From the NCBI GenBank assembly GCA_028279375.1, contig JANQNW010000012.1:62001-126000 (forward strand): a stretch of 64,000 bases of DNA. The letters are read 5' to 3'. The notes below the pieces were generated by a model that was not told the DNA's origin, searched no databases, and worked only from the letters and a program-made list of their open reading frames with translations. A program made the position numbers and the translations under genes. This DNA comes from Phycisphaerales bacterium (GTDB lineage Bacteria > Planctomycetota > Phycisphaerae > Phycisphaerales > UBA1924). Below, one piece after another: positions 17,003 through 26,112 of this stretch. The stretch's first letter is position 1, and each line of letters begins with the position of its first letter.

Positions 17003-17614
17003 ATGATCAGCAACATCAAGCCGATCCACCTTCTTTCCGTCGTAAGCGGTCCGCTCATTGCGGGCGCGGCGCAGGCTGCCGACGAGTACGGACAGGACGG
17101 GCACGGGGCCGCGACCAATCCCATGTCGTTCGACCTGGTGCCCTTCGCCTCGACGATTCTCGCGTTCGGCATTGTCTACTTCATCTTGCACACCAAGGTG
17201 TGGCCGATCCTCGTCAAAGCGCTGGACGCTCGCGAGCAGAAGATTCGCTCGGAGATCGACGAGGCCGTCGCGGCGCGCGAACAGGCCAACGCGGCGCTCC
17301 AGGAGTATGAGAAGGCGCTGGCCGAGGCTCGCACCGAGGCCGGCAAGATCCTCGAGAAGGCCAAGCAGGATCAGCAGGCCGTCGCGGCGCAGCTGCGTTC
17401 GCAGACGGAGTCTGAAATCGTGGCCATGAAGGAGGCCGCCGCGCGTGACATCGAGTCCGCGAAGCGCGCCGCCATCAGCGAGATCTACAGCGAAATGGCG
17501 ACGACCTCGACGGCCATCGCAAGCAAGATCCTGCAGCGTGAACTGAACGCGACGGATCAGCAGGCGATCGTTGATCAGTCGCTTGGCGAGCTGCAGGGCG
17601 TTGGCGCCAACTGA
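17003..17614 (+). CDS. atpF: F0F1 ATP synthase subunit b
   Basis: 203 aa peripheral stalk subunit. It starts with a second signal-like stretch (HLLSVVSGPLIAGAAQA, residues about 9-25), then the true membrane helix (VPFASTILAFGIVYFILHTKV) and a long amphipathic coil with heptads (EIDEAVAAREQANAALQEYEKAL) that binds delta. The extra N-terminal hydrophobic segment is absent from most subunit b proteins and parallels the leader on the neighbouring subunit c. Its stop lies 24 bp before atpH. Confidence 0.92.
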   Translation: MISNIKPIHLLSVVSGPLIAGAAQAADEYGQDGHGAATNPMSFDLVPFASTILAFGIVYFILHTKVWPILVKALDAREQKIRSEIDEAVAAREQANAALQEYEKALAEARTEAGKILEKAKQDQQAVAAQLRSQTESEIVAMKEAAARDIESAKRAAISEIYSEMATTSTAIASKILQRELNATDQQAIVDQSLGELQGVGAN

Positions 17615-17638
17615 GTCCGCACTGGAGAGAGTGACGCA

Positions 17639-18244
17639 ATGCCTGCAGTCGACCAACAGAGTGATGCGCTCGCGAGAGTCTACGCGAAGAGCCTGTTCGA
17701 TCTTGCCGACGCCGATGGCGGCTCGGATCGGATCGAAGAAGTCTCATCGGAACTCCAGCAGATCATCGAGCTGACGCTCGAGAACAGAACGTTCGGAGAG
17801 TTCCTGCGCTCGGAGATTCTCGCGGCGAGCGATCGCGCCAAGTCGCTTCACGCGATCTTCGATGGTCGCGTGACCGATCTCACGCTGCGATTCCTGCTCG
17901 TGCTGAACGAAAAGGACCGACTCGGCCGCATCCAGTCGATCGCAGCCGCCTTCGATGAGCTCGTTCAGGAGCGTCTGGGTCGCATCGAGGTCGATGTGAT
18001 GACGGCGTCGCCGGTTGAGAAGGACCAGCTTGACCGCATCACGGAGAGCCTTCGATCCCAGCTCGGGCGCGAGCCAGTTGTGCACACATATGTCGAGCCG
18101 GAGATGGTCGGTGGTCTGAAGCTGCGCGTCGGCGATCAACTGATCGACGGGAGCATTTCAACACAGCTGCGCAACCTCAAGCGACAGCTGGCGACGGAGG
18201 GGCTCGCCGAAATCAGGGCGCGCTCCAACAAGCTGCTGGACTGA
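17639..18244 (+). CDS. atpH: F0F1 ATP synthase subunit delta
   Basis: 201 aa, near the usual 175-190. N-terminal six-helix domain begins ALARVYAKSLFDLAD, the family entry motif; the C-terminal part contains VEKDQLDRITESLRSQLG, VEPEMVGGLKLRVGDQLIDGSI and ends ELRARSN-like (IRARSNKLLD). Delta joins the b stalk to the top of F1. ATG at 17639 follows GGAGAGAG. A strong terminator follows directly, and the usual next gene atpA is displaced by 2.7 kb. Confidence 0.92.
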   Translation: MPAVDQQSDALARVYAKSLFDLADADGGSDRIEEVSSELQQIIELTLENRTFGEFLRSEILAASDRAKSLHAIFDGRVTDLTLRFLLVLNEKDRLGRIQSIAAAFDELVQERLGRIEVDVMTASPVEKDQLDRITESLRSQLGREPVVHTYVEPEMVGGLKLRVGDQLIDGSISTQLRNLKRQLATEGLAEIRARSNKLLD

Positions 18245-18279
18245 GAGAGTCCCTCAACTGGTTTCAAGCTGAACTCGAA

Positions 18280-18306
18280 AATGGCCCGGCATGACGCCGG
18301 GCCATT
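18280..18306 (+). terminator. Intrinsic terminator after atpH
   Basis: A perfect 11-bp GC-rich stem (AATGGCCCGGC / GCCGGGCCATT) with a 5-nt loop starts 35 bp after the atpH stop and is followed by TATTCAATTT. It ends the F0/delta transcription unit; being nearly symmetrical it may also serve the convergent dockerin gene. Confidence 0.85.
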
Positions 18307-18341
18307 TATTCAATTTGAGCTGCGTTGTGTCGACCTTCCAG

Positions 18342-19691
18342 TCAGGGACAAGGCCCCCAGAAGCTGAGCAGTGTGGCCAGGTCAAATGCGTCGACCAGAC
18401 CGCTGCCGTCGATGTCGGCTCGCATGGAGAGCTCCGACATCGGCACGCCCCAGGACCCGAGCAGCACGGCGATATCGGAGGCGGTCACCGCCTCATCGAG
18501 ATTCAGGTCGGCGTCGCAGGGATCCGGCTCGAGCTTGTTCTCCCACCAACTGACCTTGTCCTCGAGCACGCTCGCCGTCACGACATCCGGATACTTGTCG
18601 CCGTCGATGAACTCGGCGTGAATCTCCTGTGCGCCGTTGACGCCAGAGTTTGCGATGACGCGACGCGTGAATGTCGGCGGAATCATGCCGTCGTTCTCGT
18701 ACCACGCGATCTCGCCGTTCGCGCCCGACTGCCCGTAGGCGGCGTTCAGGATGTCCAGATGTCCGTCCTGGTTCAGGTCGAAGGTGGAGATGCCCGTCGG
18801 GCCGCTGGGAAGCGTCGTGATGACGCGTGGTGTGAATGACGGTTCCATGGCCCCGTCATTCTCAAACCACACGAGCGTGTCCGACTCGAACGCTGAGGCG
18901 ATGATGTCGATGTCGTCGTCGTCATCGATATCAGCGGTATGCACCTCAGTGGGCGAGAGGTACACGCCGACGGAGATCGGGACCTTCGTGAATGTCGGAT
19001 CCGTCGCGCCGTCGTTCTCGTACCAGGAGATCGTGTCGTCATCGAACGATGCGGAGGCGAAGTCGAGATCGCCGTCGTCATCGATGTCATCGACGCATAC
19101 AGCGATTGCGCCGAGCGCCGTTGTGGTGATGGTGCGCAACTCCCACTCCGGCGCGAAGCCGCCCATGTTCTCGAACCAGGTAATATGTGAGTTGCCGACG
19201 GCAGTCGCGAGCACGTCCACATCGTCGTCGCCGTCAAGATCGCCGCTGTCGAGTCCCCACGCTTCCGGAATGATCAGGGACACGGGAATCTCGACGAAGT
19301 CCGGCATCGGCCCGCCTTGGTTGGGAAACCACGCGACCTTGTTGTCGTCGGAGGACGTCGTGATCACATCCGGTCGTCCGGTGTTGTTGATATCGACTGC
19401 AAGGCACTTCCGCGCGCCCATGAGATTGGCCGAGAGCGTTCGATCTGCGAAGACGACAGGCGCCGGATCAAGCGAGGTCTTCGTATAGAGAAGCAACTCG
19501 TTGCCAAACCGAGTCGCCGCCACGATGTCCGGGTCAGTGTCGCCGTCGATATCCGTGATCGAGATTGAATGGGCGCCGTTGGCCTCGTCGTCGATCGGAT
19601 GTTCCTGGAACGGGATCGGCTGGGCGATCGCTCCGCAGGCGAAGAGTGATGTGACTGTCAGTGAAAGCGTGCCACGAAGGACGTGCGACAT
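18342..19691 (-). CDS. Secreted FG-GAP/VCBS repeat protein with C-terminal dockerin
   Basis: 449 aa. Signal peptide (LSLTVTSLFACGAIAQP), then six or more beta-propeller blades of the FG-GAP/VCBS type, each with an acidic Ca-binding loop (DIDGDTDPDIVAA, DLDGDDDVDVLATA, DIDDDGDLDFASAS, DLNQDGHLDILNA) and an AWYEN/TWFEN strand. The last about 60 residues form a dockerin-like pair of Ca loops (DADLNLDEAVTASDIAVL and DIDGSGLVDAFDLATLL) ending SFWGPCP. The family is extracellular; propellers usually bind proteins or glycans, and dockerin tails anchor. It is transcribed against the ATP synthase genes on either side. Confidence 0.85.
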   Translation of the reverse strand: MSHVLRGTLSLTVTSLFACGAIAQPIPFQEHPIDDEANGAHSISITDIDGDTDPDIVAATRFGNELLLYTKTSLDPAPVVFADRTLSANLMGARKCLAVDINNTGRPDVITTSSDDNKVAWFPNQGGPMPDFVEIPVSLIIPEAWGLDSGDLDGDDDVDVLATAVGNSHITWFENMGGFAPEWELRTITTTALGAIAVCVDDIDDDGDLDFASASFDDDTISWYENDGATDPTFTKVPISVGVYLSPTEVHTADIDDDDDIDIIASAFESDTLVWFENDGAMEPSFTPRVITTLPSGPTGISTFDLNQDGHLDILNAAYGQSGANGEIAWYENDGMIPPTFTRRVIANSGVNGAQEIHAEFIDGDKYPDVVTASVLEDKVSWWENKLEPDPCDADLNLDEAVTASDIAVLLGSWGVPMSELSMRADIDGSGLVDAFDLATLLSFWGPCP

Positions 19692-20024
19692 GCCTGGTCA
19701 TCTCCTTCCAATGCCACTGCGACGGCGCTCCACGCGCGGCGCCAGGCGCTGCGAGCCTACTGGCCGATCCGCCCGGCACGCGCCCCGAGTTCCCGGAATC
19801 CGGCGTTTTTTCGGTCGAGATCACTCGAACGAGGGCGCCGCGACGGAGGGGCGGGGCGCTCGCCCGGATCGCTGGGCAGCAGGCGCTTCCGTCCCATAAG
19901 CTTCGCATGAATCACGGGTGAGCCAACGGCTCCGCCTCGTGATGAACCAAACGCGCGTCTGCGGCGCTTCATCTCGTGACCCGGGTGAAGATCCCGGGCT
20001 TTGCACACCCAAGGGATTCACAAG
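19692..20024. other. Intergenic region between dockerin gene and SIMPL gene
   Basis: A 333-bp stretch between two divergent genes, so it must hold both promoters. No coding frame with a believable product is present. A short inverted repeat (CCCGGGTGAAGATCCCGGG) sits about 30 bp before the SIMPL start and could be an operator or a leader hairpin; an AAGGG ribosome site follows. I see no repeat array, tRNA or known riboswitch. Confidence 0.5.
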
Positions 20025-20774
20025 ATGCCTCGTTCAACACTCGTCCTCGCAGTCTCGCTCCTTCTGCTTCTTCCGCTGGCGCGTCACGCCCATGCCGCTG
20101 ATCATGCGGTCGATCCGGCCCTTCCCGTCCTCACCGTGACCGGTGTCGGCGTCATGGAGGTCGATCCTGACGAGGTGCGCATCGTGCTCAGCGTCGTCAC
20201 GGAAGGGGGTGAGGACGACTCGCTCAAGTCGCTCACCCGGGACAACAGCCAGAGGGTCAATCGCCTGCTCGATCGCATGTCTCAGCTCGGGCTGACGGAC
20301 AGCGAACTTGAAACCGGACGATTCAGCGTGCAGCCGCGCTATACATACCCTCAGCGCGGTGGAGCGCCGAAGATCGTGGGATACAGCGTCGAGAACCAGG
20401 TGAGGATCGAGACGACGAAGCTGGAACTTGCGGGCACGATCATCGAGGAGGCGGTCAACGCCGGGGCCAATCGAGTCCAGAGCGTCTCCTTCGGGCTCAG
20501 CGACGAGCGCACGGCCCGGGCCGAGACGATCGCGAAGGCGACGGCGAACGCGCGCGCCGACGCGGAGGCGCTCGCGGCTGCGGCAGGTGTCAAACTCGTG
20601 CGGAAGCTCCGGATCGACCTCGATCAGCCGCAGATGAGCGCGCCGCAGCCGGTGATGCGCATGGAAACCGCTCGCGCCATGGTCGCAGAGGACACAGCGG
20701 CTCCGCCTCCCCTGAAGCCAGGCAGCGTCAATCTCCGGGCGAGCGTGACGATCGTCTACGAGACAAGCGGTTAA
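20025..20774 (+). CDS. SIMPL domain protein (DUF541), exported
   Basis: 249 aa. Signal peptide (VLAVSLLLLLPLARHAHA) followed by the SIMPL fold: LTVTGVGVMEVDPDEVRIVLSV, GYSVENQVRIETTKL and ARAETIAKATANARADAEALAAAAGV are the family landmarks. SIMPL/YggE proteins are periplasmic; proposed roles include oxidative-stress protection, with no defined enzyme activity. ATG 20025 is preferred over one eight codons earlier because AAGGG lies nine bases before it. It stands alone on the plus strand between the dockerin gene and atpA. Confidence 0.85.
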   Translation: MPRSTLVLAVSLLLLLPLARHAHAADHAVDPALPVLTVTGVGVMEVDPDEVRIVLSVVTEGGEDDSLKSLTRDNSQRVNRLLDRMSQLGLTDSELETGRFSVQPRYTYPQRGGAPKIVGYSVENQVRIETTKLELAGTIIEEAVNAGANRVQSVSFGLSDERTARAETIAKATANARADAEALAAAAGVKLVRKLRIDLDQPQMSAPQPVMRMETARAMVAEDTAAPPPLKPGSVNLRASVTIVYETSG

Positions 20775-20975
20775 ACCAGCCAAAAAGAGGCCTCAGGCAG
20801 TGGAATTCGGGCCCTGGCGGGCGGACACGGGCTGCGATTTTCGCTACCCTGTGCCGCTCCCCGTTTGTCGGAAGAATCCATACTCCGGGGCCGGTTCGGC
20901 GACGTGTCGCGAATGGCCCACGAGGATCGTCCCTGTAGGCCGCGCGTCCGAGCGACCCGGCTGTGAGAGCAGAAG

Positions 20976-22565
20976 ATGAAGATCAGAACTGACGAAATCG
21001 CGTCCGTCATCAAGCAGGAGATCGATCAGTACTCCAGCGAGCTGGAGATCTCCGAGGTTGGTCGCGTGGTGCAGGTCGGCGACGGCATTGCGCGTATCTA
21101 CGGCCTCTCGAAGGCGATGGCGAGTGAGCTTCTCGAGTTCCAGACCGAGAAGGGCGCCGTCATGGGCCAGGTCATGAACCTCGAGACCGACACGGTCGGC
21201 GCGGTCATCTTCGGTGACTACCTGAACGTGAAGGAAGGCGACCAGGTTCGTTCGACCGGCCGCCTTCTCGAAGTGCCGGTCGGCGAAGCGCTCCTCGGGC
21301 GCGTCGTCAATCCGCTCGGTCAGGCGATCGACGGCGGGCCGCCCATCCAGGCGACCGAGACGCGCAAGGTTGACATCATCGCGCCCGGCATCGCGGCGCG
21401 TCAGCCCGTGACCGAGCCGCTGCAGACGGGCATCAAGGCCGTCGACTCGATGATCCCGATCGGTCGAGGTCAGCGCGAGCTCATCATCGGTGATCGTAAG
21501 ACGGGTAAGACCGCGGTCGCGCTCGACACGATCATCAATCAGAAGCGTCTTTGGGGCACGCCTGACGCCGTCGTCTGCATCTATGTCGCAGTCGGCCAGA
21601 AGGAGTCCACGGTCGCGGGCGTCGTCGAGACGCTCAAGCAGAACGGCGCGATGGACTACACCATCGTCGTCAACGCCGGCTCCTCCGATCCGGCGCCGCT
21701 CCAGTACATCGCTCCGTACGCCGGTTGCGCGATGGGTGAGTACTTCATGTGGCAGGGGAAGAACGGCAAGACGCCGAAGCATGCCCTCTGCATCTACGAC
21801 GATCTCTCGAAGCAGGCTGTCGCGTATCGCCAGCTTTCGCTGCTGCTTCGCCGTCCGCCCGGACGCGAGGCGTATCCCGGCGACGTCTTCTACCTGCACA
21901 GCCGCCTTCTCGAGCGCGCGACGAAGCTCTCCGACGCCAACGGCGGCGGCTCGCTCACCGCGCTGCCCGTCATCGAGACGCAGGAAGGCGACGTGTCGGC
22001 GTACATCCCGACCAACGTGATCTCGATCACCGATGGCCAGATCTATCTTGAGCCGGAGCTCTTCTTCGCCGGTCAGCGCCCCGCCATCAACGTCGGCATC
22101 TCGGTGTCGCGCGTGGGCGGCAACGCGCAGGTCAAGGCGATGAAGAAGATCGCCGGTTCGCTGCGACTCGACCTCGCGGCCTTCCGTGAGCTCGAGGCTT
22201 TCGCTCAGCTCGGCACCGAGCTCGACAAGGCGACGCAGCGACAGTTGGATCGCGGCTCGCGCATGGTTGAACTCCTGAAGCAGCCCCAGTATGTGCCGAT
22301 GGATGTGACCGATCAGGTCATCTCGATCTACACGGCCTCGAAGGGTTACATGGACGACATCGCCGTCGCCGATGTCGCCGACTTCGAGAAGGGCCTGCTG
22401 GAGCACTTCGCGGGCGCCGGCGCCACCGTGCGTGCCGAACTCGACGAGGCCAAGGCGATCACCGACGACATCGAGAAGAAGCTCCAGGAAGCGATCACGA
22501 TGTACAAGGAGCAGTGGAAGAGCTCGAGCGCTTCGGCTCCTGAGCCGGTCGCCGCGGGCGCCTGA
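20976..22565 (+). CDS. atpA: F0F1 ATP synthase subunit alpha
   Basis: 529 aa. Regulatory nucleotide-binding alpha subunit of F1. Walker A GDRKTGKT at residues 172-179, [23 protein letters not shown] strand, the alpha signature [21 protein letters not shown], and [24 protein letters not shown] segment are all present. It continues with a C-terminal helical domain and an Ala/Glu-rich tail. It has its own 200-bp leader and its own terminator, so it appears monocistronic. The partners gamma, beta and epsilon are not encoded here. Confidence 0.96.
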   Translation: MKIRTDEIASVIKQEIDQYSSELEISEVGRVVQVGDGIARIYGLSKAMASELLEFQTEKGAVMGQVMNLETDTVGAVIFGDYLNVKEGDQVRSTGRLLEVPVGEALLGRVVNPLGQAIDGGPPIQATETRKVDIIAPGIAARQPVTEPLQTGIKAVDSMIPIGRGQRELIIGDRKTGKTAVALDTIINQKRLWGTPDAVVCIYVAVGQKESTVAGVVETLKQNGAMDYTIVVNAGSSDPAPLQYIAPYAGCAMGEYFMWQGKNGKTPKHALCIYDDLSKQAVAYRQLSLLLRRPPGREAYPGDVFYLHSRLLERATKLSDANGGGSLTALPVIETQEGDVSAYIPTNVISITDGQIYLEPELFFAGQRPAINVGISVSRVGGNAQVKAMKKIAGSLRLDLAAFRELEAFAQLGTELDKATQRQLDRGSRMVELLKQPQYVPMDVTDQVISIYTASKGYMDDIAVADVADFEKGLLEHFAGAGATVRAELDEAKAITDDIEKKLQEAITMYKEQWKSSSASAPEPVAAGA

Positions 22566-22607
22566 TTCCCTTCCCGTCGGCGGTCGACACGCGAATGACT
22601 GAACCAC

Positions 22608-22636
22608 AGCGGTCGGGCTTACACCCGGCCGCTTTT
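22608..22636 (+). terminator. Intrinsic terminator after atpA
   Basis: A 10-bp stem AGCGGTCGGG / CCCGGCCGCT (one G-T wobble) with a 6-nt loop is followed by TTTT, 42 bp after the atpA stop. It supports atpA being transcribed without atpG or atpD. Confidence 0.8.
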
Positions 22637-22810
22637 CGCATGGTGACCGACGTCAGAGCGTGAAGATTTTGGTTTTGGCTCGACCCGGGTCAGCGAGGCG
22701 CCCAGAATGGGGCGGGATTTGAGAGATCCCGGAGCCCGCCTCGTGCGTATCACCTCTGAGCCGGGGTCGTCAGATCGCCCGCACGCGAGTCAGGAGAGCC
22801 GATTCACATC

Positions 22811-24763
22811 ATGAGCATGCAACGATCCAGTCTCTGGGCCGCCCGTCTTGCAGGCTGCGCGTTCGTTCTGGCGCTGTCCTCGGCGGCGCTGGCGGAAGCA
22901 CAACCAGTTCATCGCGCGCCTGTGGTCGATCGAGGCGATCAGCCATCGCTAGTGACCTTCGGGGGCGACCGGGCCGGCATCAGCGATCGCGCGTTGGTTC
23001 GATGGGGCGCCCTGGATCTGACTCACATTCGCGCCGAAGACGCCGAGATGGCTCGCGCCGGTGAACGGCGCGTGCGCATCGGTGTCAATCGAGCGGCGCC
23101 GCTTGGCGATCTTCGAGCGCCGCTCGATGGAGAGATCGTCCGGGCGCGGGATGGAAGCGTCGTCTGGCGACTGGCGCTTCAGTCCGAAGACGCCGTCGGG
23201 CTGCGCGTTCATTTTCCAGAGTTCGATTTGCCCGAAGGCGGTCGCCTTGTGATGGCGGACGCCGACGGCGGCAAGATCGTCAGCTACACCGGGAAGGGCC
23301 CAATCGGAAATGGTGAGTTCTGGTCGGAGCCGCTCTACGCCGACACCGTGCTGATCGAATATCAGTCGGAAGACGACCTCGCGACGCTGCCGCAGATTCG
23401 AATTTCGGCGGTGTCGCACTTCTATCGGCTCTCATCGCACGACGACGGCGCCGCAGGCGAGCGCGGGTCGATCCTGTGCTCCCTCGAAGATCCCAATTGC
23501 CATCTCAACCTCGGCGACCCCGCGCAGGTCACGGCGCGTGACGCCGTCGGGCGGTACACGTTCATGGAGGGCGCGTTCGGGTTTCTCTGCAGCGGTTGTC
23601 TGATTGAAGACAACGATCCGAATACGTACGCCGGGTACTTCCTCAGCGCCGCGCACTGCGTTGATTCACAGTCCGTCGCGAACACGATGGTCATCTACTG
23701 GCATTACGGCACGCCCCAGTGCGTGGCGCCGACGCCAAATCTCAATAACTCACCGACGTCAGTGGGGGCGCTGTTGCTCGGTCAGTCGGTTTCTTCCGAC
23801 TATTCATTCTTCCGGCTCTACGAAGATCCATCGGACGGACAGACGTTCGCGCCGATGTCGTTCAATGAGCCGAGTTCGGGACAGGATGTGCACATGATCC
23901 ACCACCCGGGAGGGTCGTGGAAGCGATACTCCAGGGGCACCTTTACAGGCGACGATCCGTTCTGCGCGCCGTCGGGGTCAATCCATACCTGGGACTGGGA
24001 CATTGGCATGATCGAAGGCGGCTCCAGCGGCTCGCCTCTTTTCAACGAGAACTTCGAGGTCATCGGCGCGCTCACCGGCATCTGTTGGTATTGCATCGGC
24101 GAGGGCTGTCCGCAGCCGAACTGCGATACGAATCAGTCGAGCTGGGTGAACTACGGTCCGCGCGTGACCGCGGCCGAGTCGCTGATCTCAAGCTTCCTCA
24201 ACACGATGGCGCAGGAAGATGAGTACGAGGGCAACGATGAACTCGTTGAGTCAACGCCTCTCCCGCTTGGAACGCATGACCTGCATCTCGTGGACTTCGA
24301 CGATTACTTCACGATCGAGCTCTGCGAGCCCGGCACGATCACCGTCTCGATCGACTTCGACACGGGTGACATGGATGCGAACCTGAAACTTCTCAACTCG
24401 ACCGGCTCACCGCTCCGCCAGGAGTTGGCGCCTTCGGGCATCGGCAGCGTCACCGGCAGCTTTGAGACTGGCATTTACCACATCCATGTCGAGCGCATCT
24501 CCGGATGGGGCGGGCCTTACGAGCTGGTTGTCGAGGCCGGCGACGACGAGAATGAGAATGGCGTTCCGGATGCCTGTGAGGCGCCGGCTTGTCCGGGCGA
24601 CATCAACGGGTCGGGGGCCGTCGACGCACTGGATCTCGCGATCGTCGTCGGGAACTGGGGCGCGTGTCCGTCTCCACCGTGCTCATGGGACATGAACGGG
24701 GATGGCCAGGTGACGGCCGTGGACATCGCGACGCTACTGAGCTTCTGGGGTCCTTGCCCCTGA
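22811..24763 (+). CDS. Secreted trypsin-like serine protease with PPC domain and dockerin
   Basis: 650 aa. Signal peptide to about residue 30; a propeptide-like region; then a trypsin-fold domain with His282 in SAAHCVDS, Asp330 in SSDYSFFRL and Ser406 in EGGSSGSPLF, the layout of lysyl-endopeptidase-like (S1) enzymes. Many paired cysteines (CSLEDPNC, CSGC, CWYCIGEGC) suggest a disulfide-stabilised extracellular enzyme. Residues about 475-590 form a bacterial pre-peptidase C-terminal (PPC) beta domain (DDYFTIELCEPGTITVSI). The last about 58 residues are a dockerin pair starting CPGDINGSGAVDALD and ending SFWGPCP. Likely a cell-surface or secreted protease; substrate unknown. Confidence 0.88.
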   Translation: MSMQRSSLWAARLAGCAFVLALSSAALAEAQPVHRAPVVDRGDQPSLVTFGGDRAGISDRALVRWGALDLTHIRAEDAEMARAGERRVRIGVNRAAPLGDLRAPLDGEIVRARDGSVVWRLALQSEDAVGLRVHFPEFDLPEGGRLVMADADGGKIVSYTGKGPIGNGEFWSEPLYADTVLIEYQSEDDLATLPQIRISAVSHFYRLSSHDDGAAGERGSILCSLEDPNCHLNLGDPAQVTARDAVGRYTFMEGAFGFLCSGCLIEDNDPNTYAGYFLSAAHCVDSQSVANTMVIYWHYGTPQCVAPTPNLNNSPTSVGALLLGQSVSSDYSFFRLYEDPSDGQTFAPMSFNEPSSGQDVHMIHHPGGSWKRYSRGTFTGDDPFCAPSGSIHTWDWDIGMIEGGSSGSPLFNENFEVIGALTGICWYCIGEGCPQPNCDTNQSSWVNYGPRVTAAESLISSFLNTMAQEDEYEGNDELVESTPLPLGTHDLHLVDFDDYFTIELCEPGTITVSIDFDTGDMDANLKLLNSTGSPLRQELAPSGIGSVTGSFETGIYHIHVERISGWGGPYELVVEAGDDENENGVPDACEAPACPGDINGSGAVDALDLAIVVGNWGACPSPPCSWDMNGDGQVTAVDIATLLSFWGPCP

Positions 24764-24830
24764 TGAGGCCCGAGAATTCACCCGTCCGGGCCAGATTCCA
24801 CGTTGCCCGGCCTTCGGAGGCGGACTACGG

Positions 24831-25196
24831 TTGACCCAGATGCAGGCGCGTGCAGGGACATTTTTGACGCTGATGCTCCTTGCGCTGGTGACCTCCAGCG
24901 CTGGGCAATGGTTGCATGTCTCGCTCGCGCACGATTGTGGTTCGGTCGCCTCAGCAACTGACTGTGCCTCTCACGATCACCGCCCTGAGCCTGCGACTCC
25001 ACACGAACCAACTGAAGATGAGGATTGCTCGCAGTGCGAGTTCCTGACTGTCGTCAAGAGCCAGGTTCTCGCGGGAGGCCAGACGCTCGAGACGATGACG
25101 CCCGAGCGCATCACGGCGCTCACGATCGAATCTGAGGTCGCGCCTTCTCACACAGGCCTCTACTGCATTCGCGGGCGCGCTCCCCCGATCGCCTGA
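24831..25196 (+). CDS. Small exported Cys/His-rich protein (121 aa)
   Basis: A hydrophobic N terminus (GTFLTLMLLALVTSSAGQ) is followed by a short segment dense in potential metal ligands: HVSLAHDCG, CASHDHRPEP, TPHEP and DCSQCEF. This pattern is seen in small DUF2946-like exported proteins near copper or zinc genes, but I cannot assign the family. TTG start at 24831 with GGAGG about eight bases upstream; an ATG three codons later is the alternative. It lies between the protease and the prepilin-like gene on the same strand and may bind metal at the surface. Confidence 0.55.
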   Translation: MTQMQARAGTFLTLMLLALVTSSAGQWLHVSLAHDCGSVASATDCASHDHRPEPATPHEPTEDEDCSQCEFLTVVKSQVLAGGQTLETMTPERITALTIESEVAPSHTGLYCIRGRAPPIA

Positions 25197-25283
25197 CGTC
25201 GATCACTGACATCCGGCGCCTGAAGGGCGCCCTCATCAACGTCAAAGCTGAATTCGAAGAATCCTCCGTTCAGGAGGCGTCAG

Positions 25284-26054
25284 ATGCGTCGTCAAGCGTT
25301 CACGCTTGTCGAGTTGCTCGTGGTGATTTCGATCATCGCGCTGTTGCTTGGAATCCTGCTGCCCGCCATGCAGCGAGCGGTCGTCTCTGCGCGCCGCACG
25401 ACGTGCCTCAGCCAGGTGCGCCAGCTGCAGATCGCCAGTGCGATGTACTCCCTCGAGCACAAGAAGGGGAAGCTCATCGAACCGGGTCTGGCACATGGCG
25501 GGCTGGGCAACGAGGAAGTCTCGTGGGTGAACACGCTTCGAGAGTTCTACGGGACCGAGCTTGTCGTTCGATCGCCGCTCGATCGAAGTCCGCACTGGCC
25601 TGAAGAAGAGGGCGGGGAGGGCATTCCGATCGAAGGCACGGATGATCGATACCGTCGCACCAGCTACGGCATCAACAACTACGTCACGCGCTACATCCCC
25701 ATCGAGGTGCAGCCTGGCGACACCGCGTCTGACGTTCAGTCGAAGTATTTCAATCGTCTCGACAAGATCGCGAACCCGACTTCTACGATCCAGTTCCTCC
25801 TCATGGTGGAGGAAGGTGAGTTCGCAGGTTCGGATCACGTTCATGTCGAGAGCTGGTGGATTCAGTCCCGTCCGGACCTCTCGCCCTTGCTTGCGTCACA
25901 GAACGTGTCAATCGGCGCAGCGGGAGGCGGCGAAGCGTCCGCAGCTTCAATTTCCAACTACGGGTTCCTTGATGGGCACGCAGAGACACTTCAATTCGGC
26001 GATGTCTACGAGAGTCCGGAACGGAACAATTTCGACCCGCGCCTCTGGTATTGA
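25284..26054 (+). CDS. Prepilin-type N-terminal methylation domain protein
   Basis: 256 aa. The N terminus [20 protein letters not shown] is a class III (type IV pilin) signal: cleavage before F, methylation of Phe, Glu at +5, then the pilin helix. The C terminus carries [16 protein letters not shown], the DGH motif of the planctomycete pseudopilin-like (DUF1559-type) proteins, which occur in many copies per genome. It is probably assembled by, or retained with, the type II secretion/type IV pilus machinery. GGAGG precedes the ATG. It lies 58 bp before a pair of surface-protein genes. Confidence 0.88.
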   Translation: MRRQAFTLVELLVVISIIALLLGILLPAMQRAVVSARRTTCLSQVRQLQIASAMYSLEHKKGKLIEPGLAHGGLGNEEVSWVNTLREFYGTELVVRSPLDRSPHWPEEEGGEGIPIEGTDDRYRRTSYGINNYVTRYIPIEVQPGDTASDVQSKYFNRLDKIANPTSTIQFLLMVEEGEFAGSDHVHVESWWIQSRPDLSPLLASQNVSIGAAGGGEASAASISNYGFLDGHAETLQFGDVYESPERNNFDPRLWY

Positions 26055-26112
26055 GCGCGGATCATGCAGTTCGAGTTTTATGCGTTCCTTATTTTGAAGG
26101 AGAGATAGTGAA

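Noticed and set aside
16472..17656. A minus-strand open frame of 394 codons across atpE and atpF.
   Set aside because: Composition is that of an antisense shadow (Arg/Asp/Leu repeats) and atpE, atpF are certain.
18342..20774. Recent insertion by a mobile element between atpH and atpA.
   Set aside because: No transposase, terminal inverted repeats or target-site duplication is visible around the two genes; base composition is like the neighbours.
20844..22607. A 587-codon open frame on the minus strand across atpA, with Arg/Asp-rich sequence.
   Set aside because: It is the antisense shadow of the atpA coding sequence, opened by the GC-rich codon bias; no domain, signal or ribosome site is visible, and atpA is unequivocal.
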